NCBI RefSeq assembly: GCF_034355335.1
Contig: NZ_CP136422.1
Coordinates: 4,498,501 to 4,562,500, forward strand
DNA length: 64,000 nt
Reading direction: 5' to 3'
Source of the DNA: Blautia coccoides
Lineage (GTDB): Bacteria; Bacillota; Clostridia; Lachnospirales; Lachnospiraceae
Positions 45,348-53,953 of the stretch are shown here, one piece after another. Below the pieces are notes generated by a model that worked only from the letters and a program-made list of their open reading frames with translations, ran no database searches and had not been told where the DNA came from. Every line of letters begins with the position of its first letter. Position 1 is the first letter of the stretch. The translations under genes were made by a program, and so were the position numbers.

Positions 45348-45653
45348 TTACAATAATTCTAAAATCCTCTCTGTAATAAATACTCCAATACAGGAAAAGC
45401 ATGCCACCGTTACAAGGCTTTTTTCTTTCATAGAAAAAAATATTGCCACTGCCAAACCTGCAAAAGCGGATACAGGCGATGCCGTTGCGTATAAAATAGC
45501 GGGAAAGGTCATAGCAGTAAGGCATGCATAAGGCACGTAGTATAAAAAGGAACGTATGTATACATTGGATATCTTTTTTTGGATCAGTGTCAAAGGCAGC
45601 ATACGGATCAGATAAGTCACTCCTGCCATGACAAAAATATATGCATAGATCAT
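45348..45653 (-). CDS. azlD: Branched-chain amino acid transport protein AzlD
   Basis: The 101-residue membrane protein has three to four helices and the AzlD features YLIRMLPLTLI and FLYYVPYACLTAMTFPAIL. With AzlC it forms a branched-chain amino acid exporter of the LIV-E family. Its ATG overlaps the AzlC stop codon, and AAGGAGG and GAGGAGG lie just upstream, so it is translationally coupled. A longer frame in another phase covers the same bases but is a shadow. Confidence 0.88.
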   Translation of the reverse strand: MIYAYIFVMAGVTYLIRMLPLTLIQKKISNVYIRSFLYYVPYACLTAMTFPAILYATASPVSAFAGLAVAIFFSMKEKSLVTVACFSCIGVFITERILELL

Positions 45654-46354
45654 GCCTCCTCATCCTCCTTAATGGGAAATAACACAGCTCCGATGCCGGC
45701 TGCAAGCAGTGTGCAGATAATGATCATAAATCCGCCGGAAACCTGTTTGAGCACCGGAAGGTAGTAAAACATGCTGCTCAATGCCAGTGCAATAAAGACA
45801 ACCGTACGCACTGTGGACTCTTTTTTTGCCGGCGGAACCACGATTGCTATAAACATGCCATAGAGGGCCACACCCAAGGCGCTGCGCACATAGGCAGGCA
45901 TTACAGTGCTAGCTATGGCCCCTGTAAGTGTTCCTCCAACCCATCCCAGAACCGGAAGGAGAATTAACCCATACATGTAGAACTGTCCTACACTTCCCCT
46001 TTTTGAACTTGCAACAGCAAATATTTCATCTGTATTTCCATATGCGATCAAAAGCCTGTGACGTGTCTTCACGCAGCTGTCAAACTTCTGGGATAAGGAA
46101 AGGGACATAAGCGCATACCTCATATTGATGACAAGCTGGGTCAATGCCATTTCCAACAGTGATGCACCCGACAGGATCACATTCAAACCGGCAAACTGCC
46201 CGGCAGATGTGAGATTAAAAAGGGAGATCAGCACCGCGTGGAGAGGTGCCATACCGCTGTTCACTGCCAGCATTCCAAATGTAAAGCTGACAGAAAAATA
46301 TCCCAGTGCTATGGGAATACCGTCTTTCAGACCTTCTCTGATATTGTTATGCAT
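45650..46354 (-). CDS. azlC: Branched-chain amino acid permease AzlC
   Basis: This protein of about 234 residues has around six to seven helices. The N-terminal GLKDGIPIALGYFSVSFTFG and LTSAGQFAGLNVI segments are typical of AzlC. It is the large subunit of the AzlCD exporter, which moves branched-chain amino acids and analogues such as azaleucine. The frame can be extended 16 codons, but ATG at 46,354 follows AAGGAG at 8 nt and starts where the family starts. It is separated from the HPr gene by about 300 bp with two hairpins. Confidence 0.9.
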   Translation of the reverse strand: MHNNIREGLKDGIPIALGYFSVSFTFGMLAVNSGMAPLHAVLISLFNLTSAGQFAGLNVILSGASLLEMALTQLVINMRYALMSLSLSQKFDSCVKTRHRLLIAYGNTDEIFAVASSKRGSVGQFYMYGLILLPVLGWVGGTLTGAIASTVMPAYVRSALGVALYGMFIAIVVPPAKKESTVRTVVFIALALSSMFYYLPVLKQVSGGFMIIICTLLAAGIGAVLFPIKEDEEA

Positions 46355-46474
46355 GATTGCTTTCTCCTTAAAGTAAAATAACATAAGACTGAACTGCTGC
46401 AAATAAACAGCAACGGTTCAATATCTTCTCAGCTACTACATCGTAAATGAAATAACTGCACTATCACTGAGAAG

Positions 46475-46553
46475 AATTTTTCGAGAGTACAGGCGGAAAA
46501 CGTAGGCGCAGGGGGCTGCGCTGAGGCTTTTGTACCTGTGCGATCGAAAAATT
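46475..46553. repeat. Inverted repeat with nested GC-rich hairpin
   Basis: Arms 46,475-46,493 and 46,535-46,553 pair with a few mismatches and enclose a perfect GCGCAG/CTGCGC hairpin (46,506-46,511 with 46,516-46,521). It lies between the HPr terminator and the azlC leader. Its function is unknown. Confidence 0.55.
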
Positions 46554-46580
46554 AGGGTAGTAATTTCAAACACACTCTAG

Positions 46581-46638
46581 GAGCAAAAATCGAGGGATGA
46601 AACAGCCTTGACTGTTCCATCCCCGAATTTTTCTGCTC
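46581..46638 (-). terminator. Intrinsic terminator after the HPr gene
   Basis: A stem of about 25 bp (46,581-46,605 with 46,612-46,638) with a 6-nt loop follows the HPr-like gene stop by about 20 nt. On the minus strand the core stem is followed by a T-rich stretch (TCGATTTTTG). Confidence 0.8.
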
Positions 46639-46659
46639 AGGATCGATCATAGGAAATAC

Positions 46660-46923
46660 TTATTCCTGTAAACCTTCTTCCAAAATATATACCAAATGCT
46701 TTAATGCCTCTTCCTCGTCTTCCCCTTCACATACCAGCTCGATCACATCACCGCCTTTGACACAGGCACCAAGAACACTGAGAACACTCTTTGCATTTGC
46801 TGTAACATTGTTATAACTGAAAGTGATCAGTGATTTGAACTGCATTGCCTCACTGCAGAGGCGGCCTGCCGGTCTCAGGTGCAGTCCTATTAAATTATTT
46901 ACTTTTACTTTCTGACTTACCAT
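46660..46923 (-). CDS. HPr family phosphocarrier protein
   Basis: This 87-residue protein matches HPr in length and layout. The active-site segment reads IGLHLRPAGRLC, with the phosphorylated His kept but Leu instead of the usual Ala before Arg. The regulatory region is AKSVLSVLGACVKGGD, with a serine at the HPr-kinase site. It may be PTS HPr or a paralogue in regulation. It is the last gene of a minus-strand unit with cdaR and cdaA (26 bp after cdaR), where many Firmicutes have glmM instead. GGGGAG precedes the ATG. A terminator follows. Confidence 0.88.
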   Translation of the reverse strand: MVSQKVKVNNLIGLHLRPAGRLCSEAMQFKSLITFSYNNVTANAKSVLSVLGACVKGGDVIELVCEGEDEEEALKHLVYILEEGLQE

Positions 46924-46948
46924 GATTCATCACTCCCCTGCTTCTATT

Positions 46949-48268
46949 TTATGATTCCGGTCTCTGATATACTACATTTGAATTGGCATCTGCCAAAGTA
47001 ACCTTCACTTTGATTTCATCAACCACCTGATATCCATCTGGTACTTCAATTTTTACTGGTACCTCGTATTCTCCTGCCGCTGTATAAGATTTCAGATCAA
47101 TACTGAGATGTATTTGGCTCTTATCCAGTTTATCCAGATCTTCCTCTTTTCCCTCAACCCGAACCATCACTTCCACTTTGTCCATAACCACATTCATATT
47201 GGCCGGACTATTTTCAATCTTCATTTCATTTGTAGAAATATTATATTCTTTGCTGTTCAGAGGAAGTATTTTTACCGTTAAAAGAGCGGTATCATTTACT
47301 CCTGTTGCAAGTTTTATATCTTTTGGCAAAAGCTCTGTCAGATCAACTGAAAATTCACAATCGGATGATTTACCTGTAATATCTCTCTCATCTGATTGAG
47401 GGATCGTAAGTTTGTTCCCATTTACAGTAAATTTCTGCAGCGCCTCTTCTGATCCCACTATACTGATATCGCTTGGTGTGGCCAACACAGAATCGACCTG
47501 GTATCCGTTTTGCGGACTTCCCACATACGAATTAGATGCATCGATCGTAACATCCTTCAGCATCCTCCACAACTCTACATGAACCTGGATCACAGTGCTG
47601 GGTACATCAAATTTAAGATAGGACATCTGCTTATCACTCAGTTCATCATGATTTCTATCATAAATTTTTAATGTAGCCTCCCGCTCACCGCTTGCTGCCA
47701 TTCCGTCCACATTTACCTGTGCGGTAACACTGTCTATTTTTTCTATAATAGATTTTGGTCCTACAATATTGATCTTCTCCGGATTGGCAGTTATCTTTCC
47801 AACCTCGTAATTATTGTCGGGCTTTGACTCTCCAATGAGTTCCGTACTGATAATACGGTCAATACTTTTTCGTTCATCTATTTTGATCGGAATATTTTTA
47901 GGAGTTACCTCTATATTCTCATCATCGACTCCCGCACATGTAACCGTAACCGGCACCATAATCGGATCAGAATCCATATCAATGATCTGTGTCAGATCAG
48001 CCACGGCTGTAATGTTTTCTTTGTTCAGTTTTTTAATGGTGTCACTTACAGCCCGGATGCGGACATTTACAGAGTCCTTTCCATCCACCATAAGAGCGAT
48101 ATTATTCATGCTCTCTATATATGATTCATTGACAAAAGTAACCGGTATATCCGTATATGTCTGGGTGATAGATGGATTCTCTATATTCATGACCAGCAGC
48201 CAGATCAATATGGCTATCAGCAGAGAAAGGATTTTCAAGGTAAATTTATTCATCAGACTTTTCTTCAT
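46949..48268 (-). CDS. cdaR: YbbR-domain protein CdaR, regulator of diadenylate cyclase
   Basis: The 439-residue protein has an N-terminal membrane helix (LKILSLLIAILIWLLVM) followed by four YbbR-like repeats outside the membrane, with recurring phrases such as NINIVGPKSIIEKIDSV and DISIVGSEEALQKF. In Firmicutes CdaR binds and modulates CdaA, the membrane diadenylate cyclase. It overlaps the cdaA 3-prime end by 23 bp, so the two are coupled. It links c-di-AMP, which controls potassium, osmolyte and wall homeostasis, to the outside of the cell. Confidence 0.92.
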   Translation of the reverse strand: MKKSLMNKFTLKILSLLIAILIWLLVMNIENPSITQTYTDIPVTFVNESYIESMNNIALMVDGKDSVNVRIRAVSDTIKKLNKENITAVADLTQIIDMDSDPIMVPVTVTCAGVDDENIEVTPKNIPIKIDERKSIDRIISTELIGESKPDNNYEVGKITANPEKINIVGPKSIIEKIDSVTAQVNVDGMAASGEREATLKIYDRNHDELSDKQMSYLKFDVPSTVIQVHVELWRMLKDVTIDASNSYVGSPQNGYQVDSVLATPSDISIVGSEEALQKFTVNGNKLTIPQSDERDITGKSSDCEFSVDLTELLPKDIKLATGVNDTALLTVKILPLNSKEYNISTNEMKIENSPANMNVVMDKVEVMVRVEGKEEDLDKLDKSQIHLSIDLKSYTAAGEYEVPVKIEVPDGYQVVDEIKVKVTLADANSNVVYQRPES

Positions 48269-49130
48269 TCTTCACCCATCCCTTCCATATTTTGCGTTTC
48301 TGTTTCTCTGCGTTGGCATTCTGCTCCTTTAACAAGATTGCTTTGAGTTCCTCCCTGTTCACCCCTACAATGAGTCTGCCATGCTGGGCTACAGATACCC
48401 GTCCGGTTTCCTCTGAGACGATGATAGTCAGAGAATCACTGACCTCACTGATCCCCACACCGGCGCGATGTCTGGTTCCCAGGTTCTTATTCAGTTCCAT
48501 GTTATCTGAAAGCGGCAGATAACAAGTAGCAGCAACTACACGATCTCCTCTGATTATAACAGCTCCGTCATGCAGAGGCGTGTTGTGCTCAAAAATATTG
48601 ATCAGGAGCTGGCTTGTCACCAGAGAGTCCAGATAAATGCCTGTTCTTGCATACTCATTTAATCCGGTCTCTTTCTCGATCACTATCAAGGCCCCTGTCT
48701 TGACCTCTCCCATTTCAAAGCTGGCACGTACGATTTCATTTAAAGTACGGTCACTGAATCTTCCGCTGTCTTCTTTTTTCCCGTTATCAAAAGGAAGAAT
48801 ATTGCTCACGATCTTTTTATGTCCCAACTCCTCCAGGGCTTTACGAAGCTCCGGCTGAAAAATAACAAGTATGGCCGTTATTGCATAACCGCCCGCGTTA
48901 TAGACTAACCAAAGGATCGTGTTCATCTTTAAAAGGAAGGCGATGAAGATAAACGCCAGGACGATCAGAATTCCTTTCAGCAGAGAATACGCCCGGGTAT
49001 TTCTTACCCAAAGCATGAACTGATAAACAAAAACAGCTATCAGCAGAATCTCTATTATATCAATCCAAGCTATATGAGGAAGTGTCATCTTACCCAGATA
49101 CTCTTTTAAAATTGTCGTAAAATTCCCCAT
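48246..49130 (-). CDS. cdaA: Diadenylate cyclase CdaA
   Basis: The 294-residue protein has three N-terminal helices (about residues 20-85) and a DisA_N cyclase domain. Key motifs are GALIVIEKETGLNEY, LHDGAVIIRGDRVVAATCYLPL (DGA) and LGTRHRAGVGISEVSDSL (RHR). It makes c-di-AMP from two ATP at the membrane. It is followed by cdaR with overlap and preceded, 48 bp upstream, by an unknown membrane protein gene. GGAG sits just before the ATG. All catalytic motifs look intact. Confidence 0.95.
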   Translation of the reverse strand: MGNFTTILKEYLGKMTLPHIAWIDIIEILLIAVFVYQFMLWVRNTRAYSLLKGILIVLAFIFIAFLLKMNTILWLVYNAGGYAITAILVIFQPELRKALEELGHKKIVSNILPFDNGKKEDSGRFSDRTLNEIVRASFEMGEVKTGALIVIEKETGLNEYARTGIYLDSLVTSQLLINIFEHNTPLHDGAVIIRGDRVVAATCYLPLSDNMELNKNLGTRHRAGVGISEVSDSLTIIVSEETGRVSVAQHGRLIVGVNREELKAILLKEQNANAEKQKRKIWKGWVKNEEKSDE

Positions 49131-49178
49131 ATCTCCACCCCCTTAATTATTATGTATAATTCCCTTATGGGATTGTCT

Positions 49179-50240
49179 TTATAAGTCTTTCAGCGATTCT
49201 TCCAACTGTTTTTCAAAGTCAAAATCCTCCTCTGAAACATGCTGCACAGGCGCTGCATCCTGCTCCAGCTTTTCCTCTATGTCCTCATATTCATCTATAT
49301 CGCTGTCATCCGACTTCTTATTAGATGAGAATTTCTTCACGCTTTTCCTAGTCTGTGACACCAGAGATTTCGGAACTGCCTTCACATAATATACATATTC
49401 GTCATCCTCAAACTGGGTCACTTCGCTCCTGGAGTAATCCACACCCAGTACGAAAAATTCAATGACAAGGCCAATCACTGCGGAAACCACACCGGCAATG
49501 ATAACGCTGCCCATCTCCATGGTGATGCTCATAAACATACTTCCGAACAGCATCAAAACAATATATACCACTGCGCCGGTGACCACTGCGATCCTCCAGG
49601 AATAGTCAAAGGAGGAACGGCGGATAAGGTATACCAGCAGGGTGACTGCCGCAAAAGCGATAATGGCCAACCACATTTCCTGATTTTTCACCAGTCCGTC
49701 CAGTAAAATCTGAAGCTTCTGGATAGCTTCTGTCTCTTTTCCCTGAAGTACGCCGGCCTTGTCTTTAACAAGACGCATAAAATAATACAAAATAACACCA
49801 CAGCCTGCAGGCACCGCACTTGCAGGTCCTCGAAGAAGACCGCAGCCAATGGGCACGGCTGCCGGTATATGAAAAACAAAAGACACTGGTGTCATCACAA
49901 GGGCCACATTATCTTTTGACGTAAACCGCAGAAATAATATCATCAGCAGTATCATAAGAAGCAGGGCAAAACCAGCAACTTCGATACCAACTGCGTAACA
50001 ATGTCCGATAATCAGCACGCAGCCCAGAATTGTCATGGCATTGATAGGCATAACCGAACATATAAGGGCCAGGATCAGGACTACAAAAATATTGTCAAGC
50101 TTGCCCATAAATCCCAATGAGGTGTTGATCCCCTTAAAAAGGCCAAATGCTAATATAAACTTCAGGATCGGAAGAATCCAGGTGTCATGCTCCCCGTAAA
50201 ATTCTTTGATTTTCTGTTTCAGTATCAGTAACGCTGTCAT
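49179..50240 (-). CDS. Conserved polytopic membrane protein, function unknown
   Basis: I do not recognise this 353-residue protein. It has about nine hydrophobic helices between residues 20 and 260, including a Gly/Pro/Ala-rich stretch (AAVPIGCGLLRGPASAVP) with two matched cysteines. A cytosolic C-terminal tail of about 80 residues is acidic and predicted disordered (DDSDIDEYEDIEEKL). It overlaps the preceding small membrane gene by 4 bp and lies just before cdaA, so it may act with c-di-AMP signalling or wall synthesis. No transporter signature is clear. Confidence 0.7.
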   Translation of the reverse strand: MTALLILKQKIKEFYGEHDTWILPILKFILAFGLFKGINTSLGFMGKLDNIFVVLILALICSVMPINAMTILGCVLIIGHCYAVGIEVAGFALLLMILLMILFLRFTSKDNVALVMTPVSFVFHIPAAVPIGCGLLRGPASAVPAGCGVILYYFMRLVKDKAGVLQGKETEAIQKLQILLDGLVKNQEMWLAIIAFAAVTLLVYLIRRSSFDYSWRIAVVTGAVVYIVLMLFGSMFMSITMEMGSVIIAGVVSAVIGLVIEFFVLGVDYSRSEVTQFEDDEYVYYVKAVPKSLVSQTRKSVKKFSSNKKSDDSDIDEYEDIEEKLEQDAAPVQHVSEEDFDFEKQLEESLKDL

Positions 50241-50668
50241 GCGCCTTTCCTCCTTCCGGTCAGTCTCCCGGCTCTCTTTTCTTCTCTGTCATATATCTTT
50301 TTGAGCTGTCCCAGTTCTCTGTAATACTCCTCCACGCCTTTCTGGGCACTTCTGTATTTTACGGAACAATAGATATAAGTAAGAATGCTGTAGGCTATCA
50401 GCAGCACAATATATATGACGATGATTTTAAGTCCCAGAGAAAACAGGTCTATCTTATGCAGATTATCCATCATATATTCGCTCTTATACCCAAAGTAGAC
50501 AGCCAGCAGCAGTGCATAGGCGATCGTCGTGATAAAAAAATTTTTGATCAGTGCAAGGCCTATATAGTCACTTCTGTAGTAATTGCTGATCGACAGATCT
50601 TCTCTGCCCTTACCGGATTCGTAAGCAGCTAATTTTCTCATTTTCTTGATTTTCTGTTCGTTTAACAT
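50237..50668 (-). CDS. Small membrane protein, function unknown
   Basis: This 143-residue protein has two clear hydrophobic helices (FFITTIAYALLLAVYF and LGLKIIVIYIVLLIAYSILTYIY) flanked by strongly basic segments, and a coiled-coil-like basic tail ending RRKGA. I recognise no family. Its stop overlaps the start of the next membrane protein gene (ATGA type). GAGG precedes the ATG, and it seems to be the first gene of the unit leading to cdaA. Confidence 0.65.
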   Translation of the reverse strand: MLNEQKIKKMRKLAAYESGKGREDLSISNYYRSDYIGLALIKNFFITTIAYALLLAVYFGYKSEYMMDNLHKIDLFSLGLKIIVIYIVLLIAYSILTYIYCSVKYRSAQKGVEEYYRELGQLKKIYDREEKRAGRLTGRRKGA

Positions 50669-50952
50669 AAGCTTCCTCTACTTCCTGTGAAAACACTGCT
50701 TTAAAATATGTACTCACAGTTACTCACAGTTTCATATAGTTATGCCCCAAAAGGTCGTCTGCAATTTATGGCATAACAAATCTGCCACTTACTGCATTTC
50801 CTAAATGGCATCCCTCAAATACGGCATTCTATAATGCTGCACAGTCCATCAGATACATTTCACAAAATCCCGGGCTATACAAACGTACCGTCTTATGACA
50901 CCTAAAACAGCATGGTGCAAAGACACGCCGAACATGCCATCCAATGTATACA
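50669..50952 (-). other. Long putative 5-prime leader without gene
   Basis: About 280 nt lie between the promoter at 50,959-50,988 and the first ATG. It contains an 8-bp hairpin (GTTATGCC with GGCATAAC, long loop) and a directly repeated ACTCACAGTT, but no riboswitch or ORF that I recognise. Confidence 0.35.
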
Positions 50953-50958
50953 ACTTGC

Positions 50959-50988
50959 ATTATAGCATAGATAAAGCAGGCGAATCAA
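50959..50988 (-). promoter_or_regulatory. Sigma-A type promoter for the membrane protein-cdaA-cdaR-HPr unit
   Basis: TTGATT (50,983-50,988) and TATAAT (50,959-50,964) on the minus strand are 18 bp apart, immediately after the comF stop codon. Confidence 0.65.
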
Positions 50989-50994
50989 GCCTTA

Positions 50995-51777
50995 TCAGCA
51001 GAAACCTGTCCCTATGGCTATGGTTAAAAAATATACCTGTTCAGCACCGGCAGCTTTCAGGGCAAGACTTACACCGTCCACGGTACTTCCCGTGGTATAG
51101 ATGTCATCAATGATCAATATTTTTTTCCAGGGGAGCTTTGGTAATGTCACAGCAAATGCGCTGCGCAGGTTTATTCTTCGTTCCTTATCGTTCAGTTCCT
51201 TCTGGGGCTTTGTGTTTATTTTTCTGATCACTGTTTTTGTATCAACCGGTATCCGCAGTATCCTGCCTATCTCCCGGGCAATGATTTCCGCCTGGTTATA
51301 TCCTCTTTTTTCCATTCTTTTTGGATGAAGAGGGACCGGAATCAGCACTTCAACTCCCCACAGGCGGATTTGTTCCCCTGCACAGGCTGCAGCGTATCTG
51401 CCGTAAAAATGGCCATACTCCTGCCTTTGATGATATTTTAACTGATACAGGGATTTTGAAAGAACTGAGCCGTAGGAGAAAATACTGATTCCACGGTCGT
51501 AAGAATGTTTTTTGGATGCGCAGTCATGGCAGTATTCCGCCTCACTGCCCATCAGCGGTTTGGAGCACTTAAAACAGCGCGGCCCATGAATGGGCACTAA
51601 TTGATCCAGACACTCCCGGCATATGGTCCTGCCCCTGGGGGCTGCAATGTCGTGACAGACAGGACAGCGCCTGGGATAGACCATATCAAGGGCAAAGGAA
51701 ATTAAAAGCTTTCCTTTATCCGAAGATCGAGAGTGGTATAACGGCTTTGTTCCATTTGGTTTTTTTCCATTTCCCAA
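50995..51777 (-). CDS. comF: ComF family phosphoribosyltransferase-like protein
   Basis: This protein of about 250 residues has an N-terminal zinc-binding part (CPVCHDIAAPRGRTICREC, then CFKCSKPLMGSEAEYCHDC) and a PRT-type domain with VEVLIPVPLHPKRMEKRGYNQAE and ILIIDDIYTTGSTVDGVS. ComFC helps natural transformation and recombination restart in Firmicutes. It overlaps the recD2 3-prime end. The longest frame begins with TTG at 51,777; the first internal ATG (51,684) would cut into the domain start, so the true start is uncertain but lies upstream. Coupling to recD2 suggests a shared role in DNA uptake or repair. Confidence 0.9.
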   Translation of the reverse strand: MGNGKKPNGTKPLYHSRSSDKGKLLISFALDMVYPRRCPVCHDIAAPRGRTICRECLDQLVPIHGPRCFKCSKPLMGSEAEYCHDCASKKHSYDRGISIFSYGSVLSKSLYQLKYHQRQEYGHFYGRYAAACAGEQIRLWGVEVLIPVPLHPKRMEKRGYNQAEIIAREIGRILRIPVDTKTVIRKINTKPQKELNDKERRINLRSAFAVTLPKLPWKKILIIDDIYTTGSTVDGVSLALKAAGAEQVYFLTIAIGTGFC

Positions 51778-53936
51778 AAAGTATTTTCATCTCCTACCAG
51801 TGTCACACACTTTCTCGCCCTGGTCACGGCCGTGTAGAGAAGATTCCTGTTCATGAGCATCCTGGGGCCTCCCAGCAGCGGTATCACTACTGCAGGATAT
51901 TCACTCCCCTGTGATTTATGAATGGTGATGGCATAGGCCAGTTCCAGCTCATCCAACTGTTTAAAAGCATACTCCACAAAACGGCCTTCGTCAAACTCTA
52001 CAGTGAGAGTCTCCGCAAAGGTATTGATCTCCCGAAGGATTCCCGTATCTCCGTTAAAGACACCCACACCTTTTTCCACAGGAATACCGTATTTTCCTCT
52101 GACTTCCCACTCAGTCTGGTAATTGTTCTTGATCTGCATGACTTTATCGCCCTCCCGGAACAGGCCGCTGCCGTGCTCCTTCTCCTTTTTTTCAGGGGAA
52201 GGGGGATTCAGATACTGCTGAAGAATGCCGTTCAACCGCTCCACACCAAGAAGACCTTTCCGCATAGGCGTCAGGACCTGGATATCATAAGGAGCTGCAT
52301 CAACGAACTTTGGCAGCTTCTTTTGGATCAGAGTGATGACAACGCTGATGATCACATTGGCATCATATCGTTTCAAAAAGAAAAAATCCATGCTTTTATT
52401 GTCCAGGACAACGGGTACTCCCCTATTGATCTTGTGGGCATTCACCACAATGTCACTCTGGGAAGCCTGTCGAAAAATCTTAACCAGCTCTACCACCGGA
52501 AATTTTTCAGATCGGATGATATCCTTGAGTACACTTCCCGGCCCTACACTGGGAAGCTGGTTCACATCACCCACCAGGATCAGACGGGTTCCCGGCGTAA
52601 TGGCAGAGAGCAGTGCGTGCATAAGAAAAATGTCCACCATGGACATCTCGTCAATAATAACAACATCCGCTTCCAGCGGATTCTGGGCATTTCGTTCAAA
52701 ATGGATACTGGCTGAAGAGTCATCCGGCATTCCGCTCAGCTCCAGAAGTCTGTGGATGGTCCTGGCCTCATAGCCTGTAGTCTCTGTCATGCGCTTTGCT
52801 GCTCTTCCTGTAGGGGCAGCAAGACAGATGTCCAGCCCTTCCAGCTCATAGTAGCGGATAATCGCATTGATAGTGGTTGTCTTTCCTGTACCGGGACCTC
52901 CGGTGATCACCAGAAGACCGTTCTTTACCGCTTCTGTAACTGCCTGGCGCTGCTTTTCGTCCAACTGGACATTTCCGCTTTTTTCAAGCCGGGCAAGCTG
53001 CAGCTCCATTTTATTTTCATCCACTGTATCCTCCAGTGCCAGCTCTTTCAGCATTTGAGCCACATGCAGCTCAAGCTGGTAATACTGGCTGGCATAGATG
53101 ACCGGCTCAGGTTGTGCTCCTTTTCTAAGATCAACCTCTTTTACCACGATCTTCCTGTCTATAGCCAGATCCATAATATGTTTTTCCATATAAGGGGCGG
53201 CAACGCCCAAAAGGGCAGATGCCCGTTCCAGCAGAATACGCTGTGGAAGGAACACATGCCCTTCTGCAGTTGCCTGCAGTAATATGTATAAAAGACCGCT
53301 TCGGATACGGTAGTCAGAGTCTGTATGGATCCCGATCCTGGCCGCGATCTCATCTGCCATCTTAAAGCCCACTCCGTCAATATCCTCAGCCATCCTATAG
53401 GGATTCTCCCTCAGTATGCCATACATCTCATGCCCGTATTGATTGAATATCTTTGCTCCCAGTGACAGGGATATCCCGTATTGCTGGAGAAACATCATAG
53501 CTTTTCGCATATCTGCCTTCTCAGAAACCTGAGCGGCGATCTCCCTGGCCTTTTTTTCACTGATTCCCTTTATCTCCGCCAGCCGTTCCGGTTCCTCTTC
53601 CACGATCCGAAGAGTATCATCCTTGAAACGTCTGACGATCCTGGCAGCCAGAGCCGCTCCGATCCCTTTGATGGCACCGGAACCCAGATAGCGTTCCATA
53701 GCCACGGAATCCTGGGGCACTACGGTCTCATAGGAAGTGACGGAGAACTGTCTGCCATAGGACGGGTGCTCTGTGTAATGTCCATAGGCCTTGATGGTTT
53801 CCCCTTCACTTAAATATTGAAAGCTGCCTACACAGGTCAGCTCTTCCTCCTCAGCGATCACAACCATAACCGTGTACCCATTGTCCTCATTCCGGAAGAT
53901 AATATGGTCCACATATCCTTCTATGGTTTCTTCCAT
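51702..53936 (-). CDS. recD2: RecD2-type ATP-dependent DNA helicase
   Basis: The 744-residue protein has the RecD2 plan: an OB-like N-terminus, helix-hairpin-helix region (LGSGAIKGIGAALAARIV, IKGISEKKAREIA), and a superfamily 1 helicase core with Walker A VITGGPGTGKTTTIN near residue 343, DVVIIDEMSMVD, VGDVNQLPSVGPG and the C-terminal AYAITIHKSQGSEYPAVVIP. It unwinds DNA 5-prime to 3-prime and acts in repair without RecBC. ATG follows AGAGG, and mreB ends nowhere near it: mreB is 17 bp further upstream in the direction of transcription. comF overlaps its end. Confidence 0.95.
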   Translation of the reverse strand: MEETIEGYVDHIIFRNEDNGYTVMVVIAEEEELTCVGSFQYLSEGETIKAYGHYTEHPSYGRQFSVTSYETVVPQDSVAMERYLGSGAIKGIGAALAARIVRRFKDDTLRIVEEEPERLAEIKGISEKKAREIAAQVSEKADMRKAMMFLQQYGISLSLGAKIFNQYGHEMYGILRENPYRMAEDIDGVGFKMADEIAARIGIHTDSDYRIRSGLLYILLQATAEGHVFLPQRILLERASALLGVAAPYMEKHIMDLAIDRKIVVKEVDLRKGAQPEPVIYASQYYQLELHVAQMLKELALEDTVDENKMELQLARLEKSGNVQLDEKQRQAVTEAVKNGLLVITGGPGTGKTTTINAIIRYYELEGLDICLAAPTGRAAKRMTETTGYEARTIHRLLELSGMPDDSSASIHFERNAQNPLEADVVIIDEMSMVDIFLMHALLSAITPGTRLILVGDVNQLPSVGPGSVLKDIIRSEKFPVVELVKIFRQASQSDIVVNAHKINRGVPVVLDNKSMDFFFLKRYDANVIISVVITLIQKKLPKFVDAAPYDIQVLTPMRKGLLGVERLNGILQQYLNPPSPEKKEKEHGSGLFREGDKVMQIKNNYQTEWEVRGKYGIPVEKGVGVFNGDTGILREINTFAETLTVEFDEGRFVEYAFKQLDELELAYAITIHKSQGSEYPAVVIPLLGGPRMLMNRNLLYTAVTRARKCVTLVGDENTFWEMEKNQMEQSRYTTLDLRIKESF

Positions 53937-53953
53937 AACTTACCTCTTTTGTT

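Noticed and set aside
45316..45705. 129-residue frame overlapping azlD
   Set aside because: It is out of phase with azlD, runs into azlC and has no family features, while azlD has a strong ribosome binding site and a family match.
51918..52715. 265-residue open frame on the plus strand
   Set aside because: It lies fully inside recD2 in the opposite direction, has no recognisable motif or promoter, and recD2 is a clear conserved gene.
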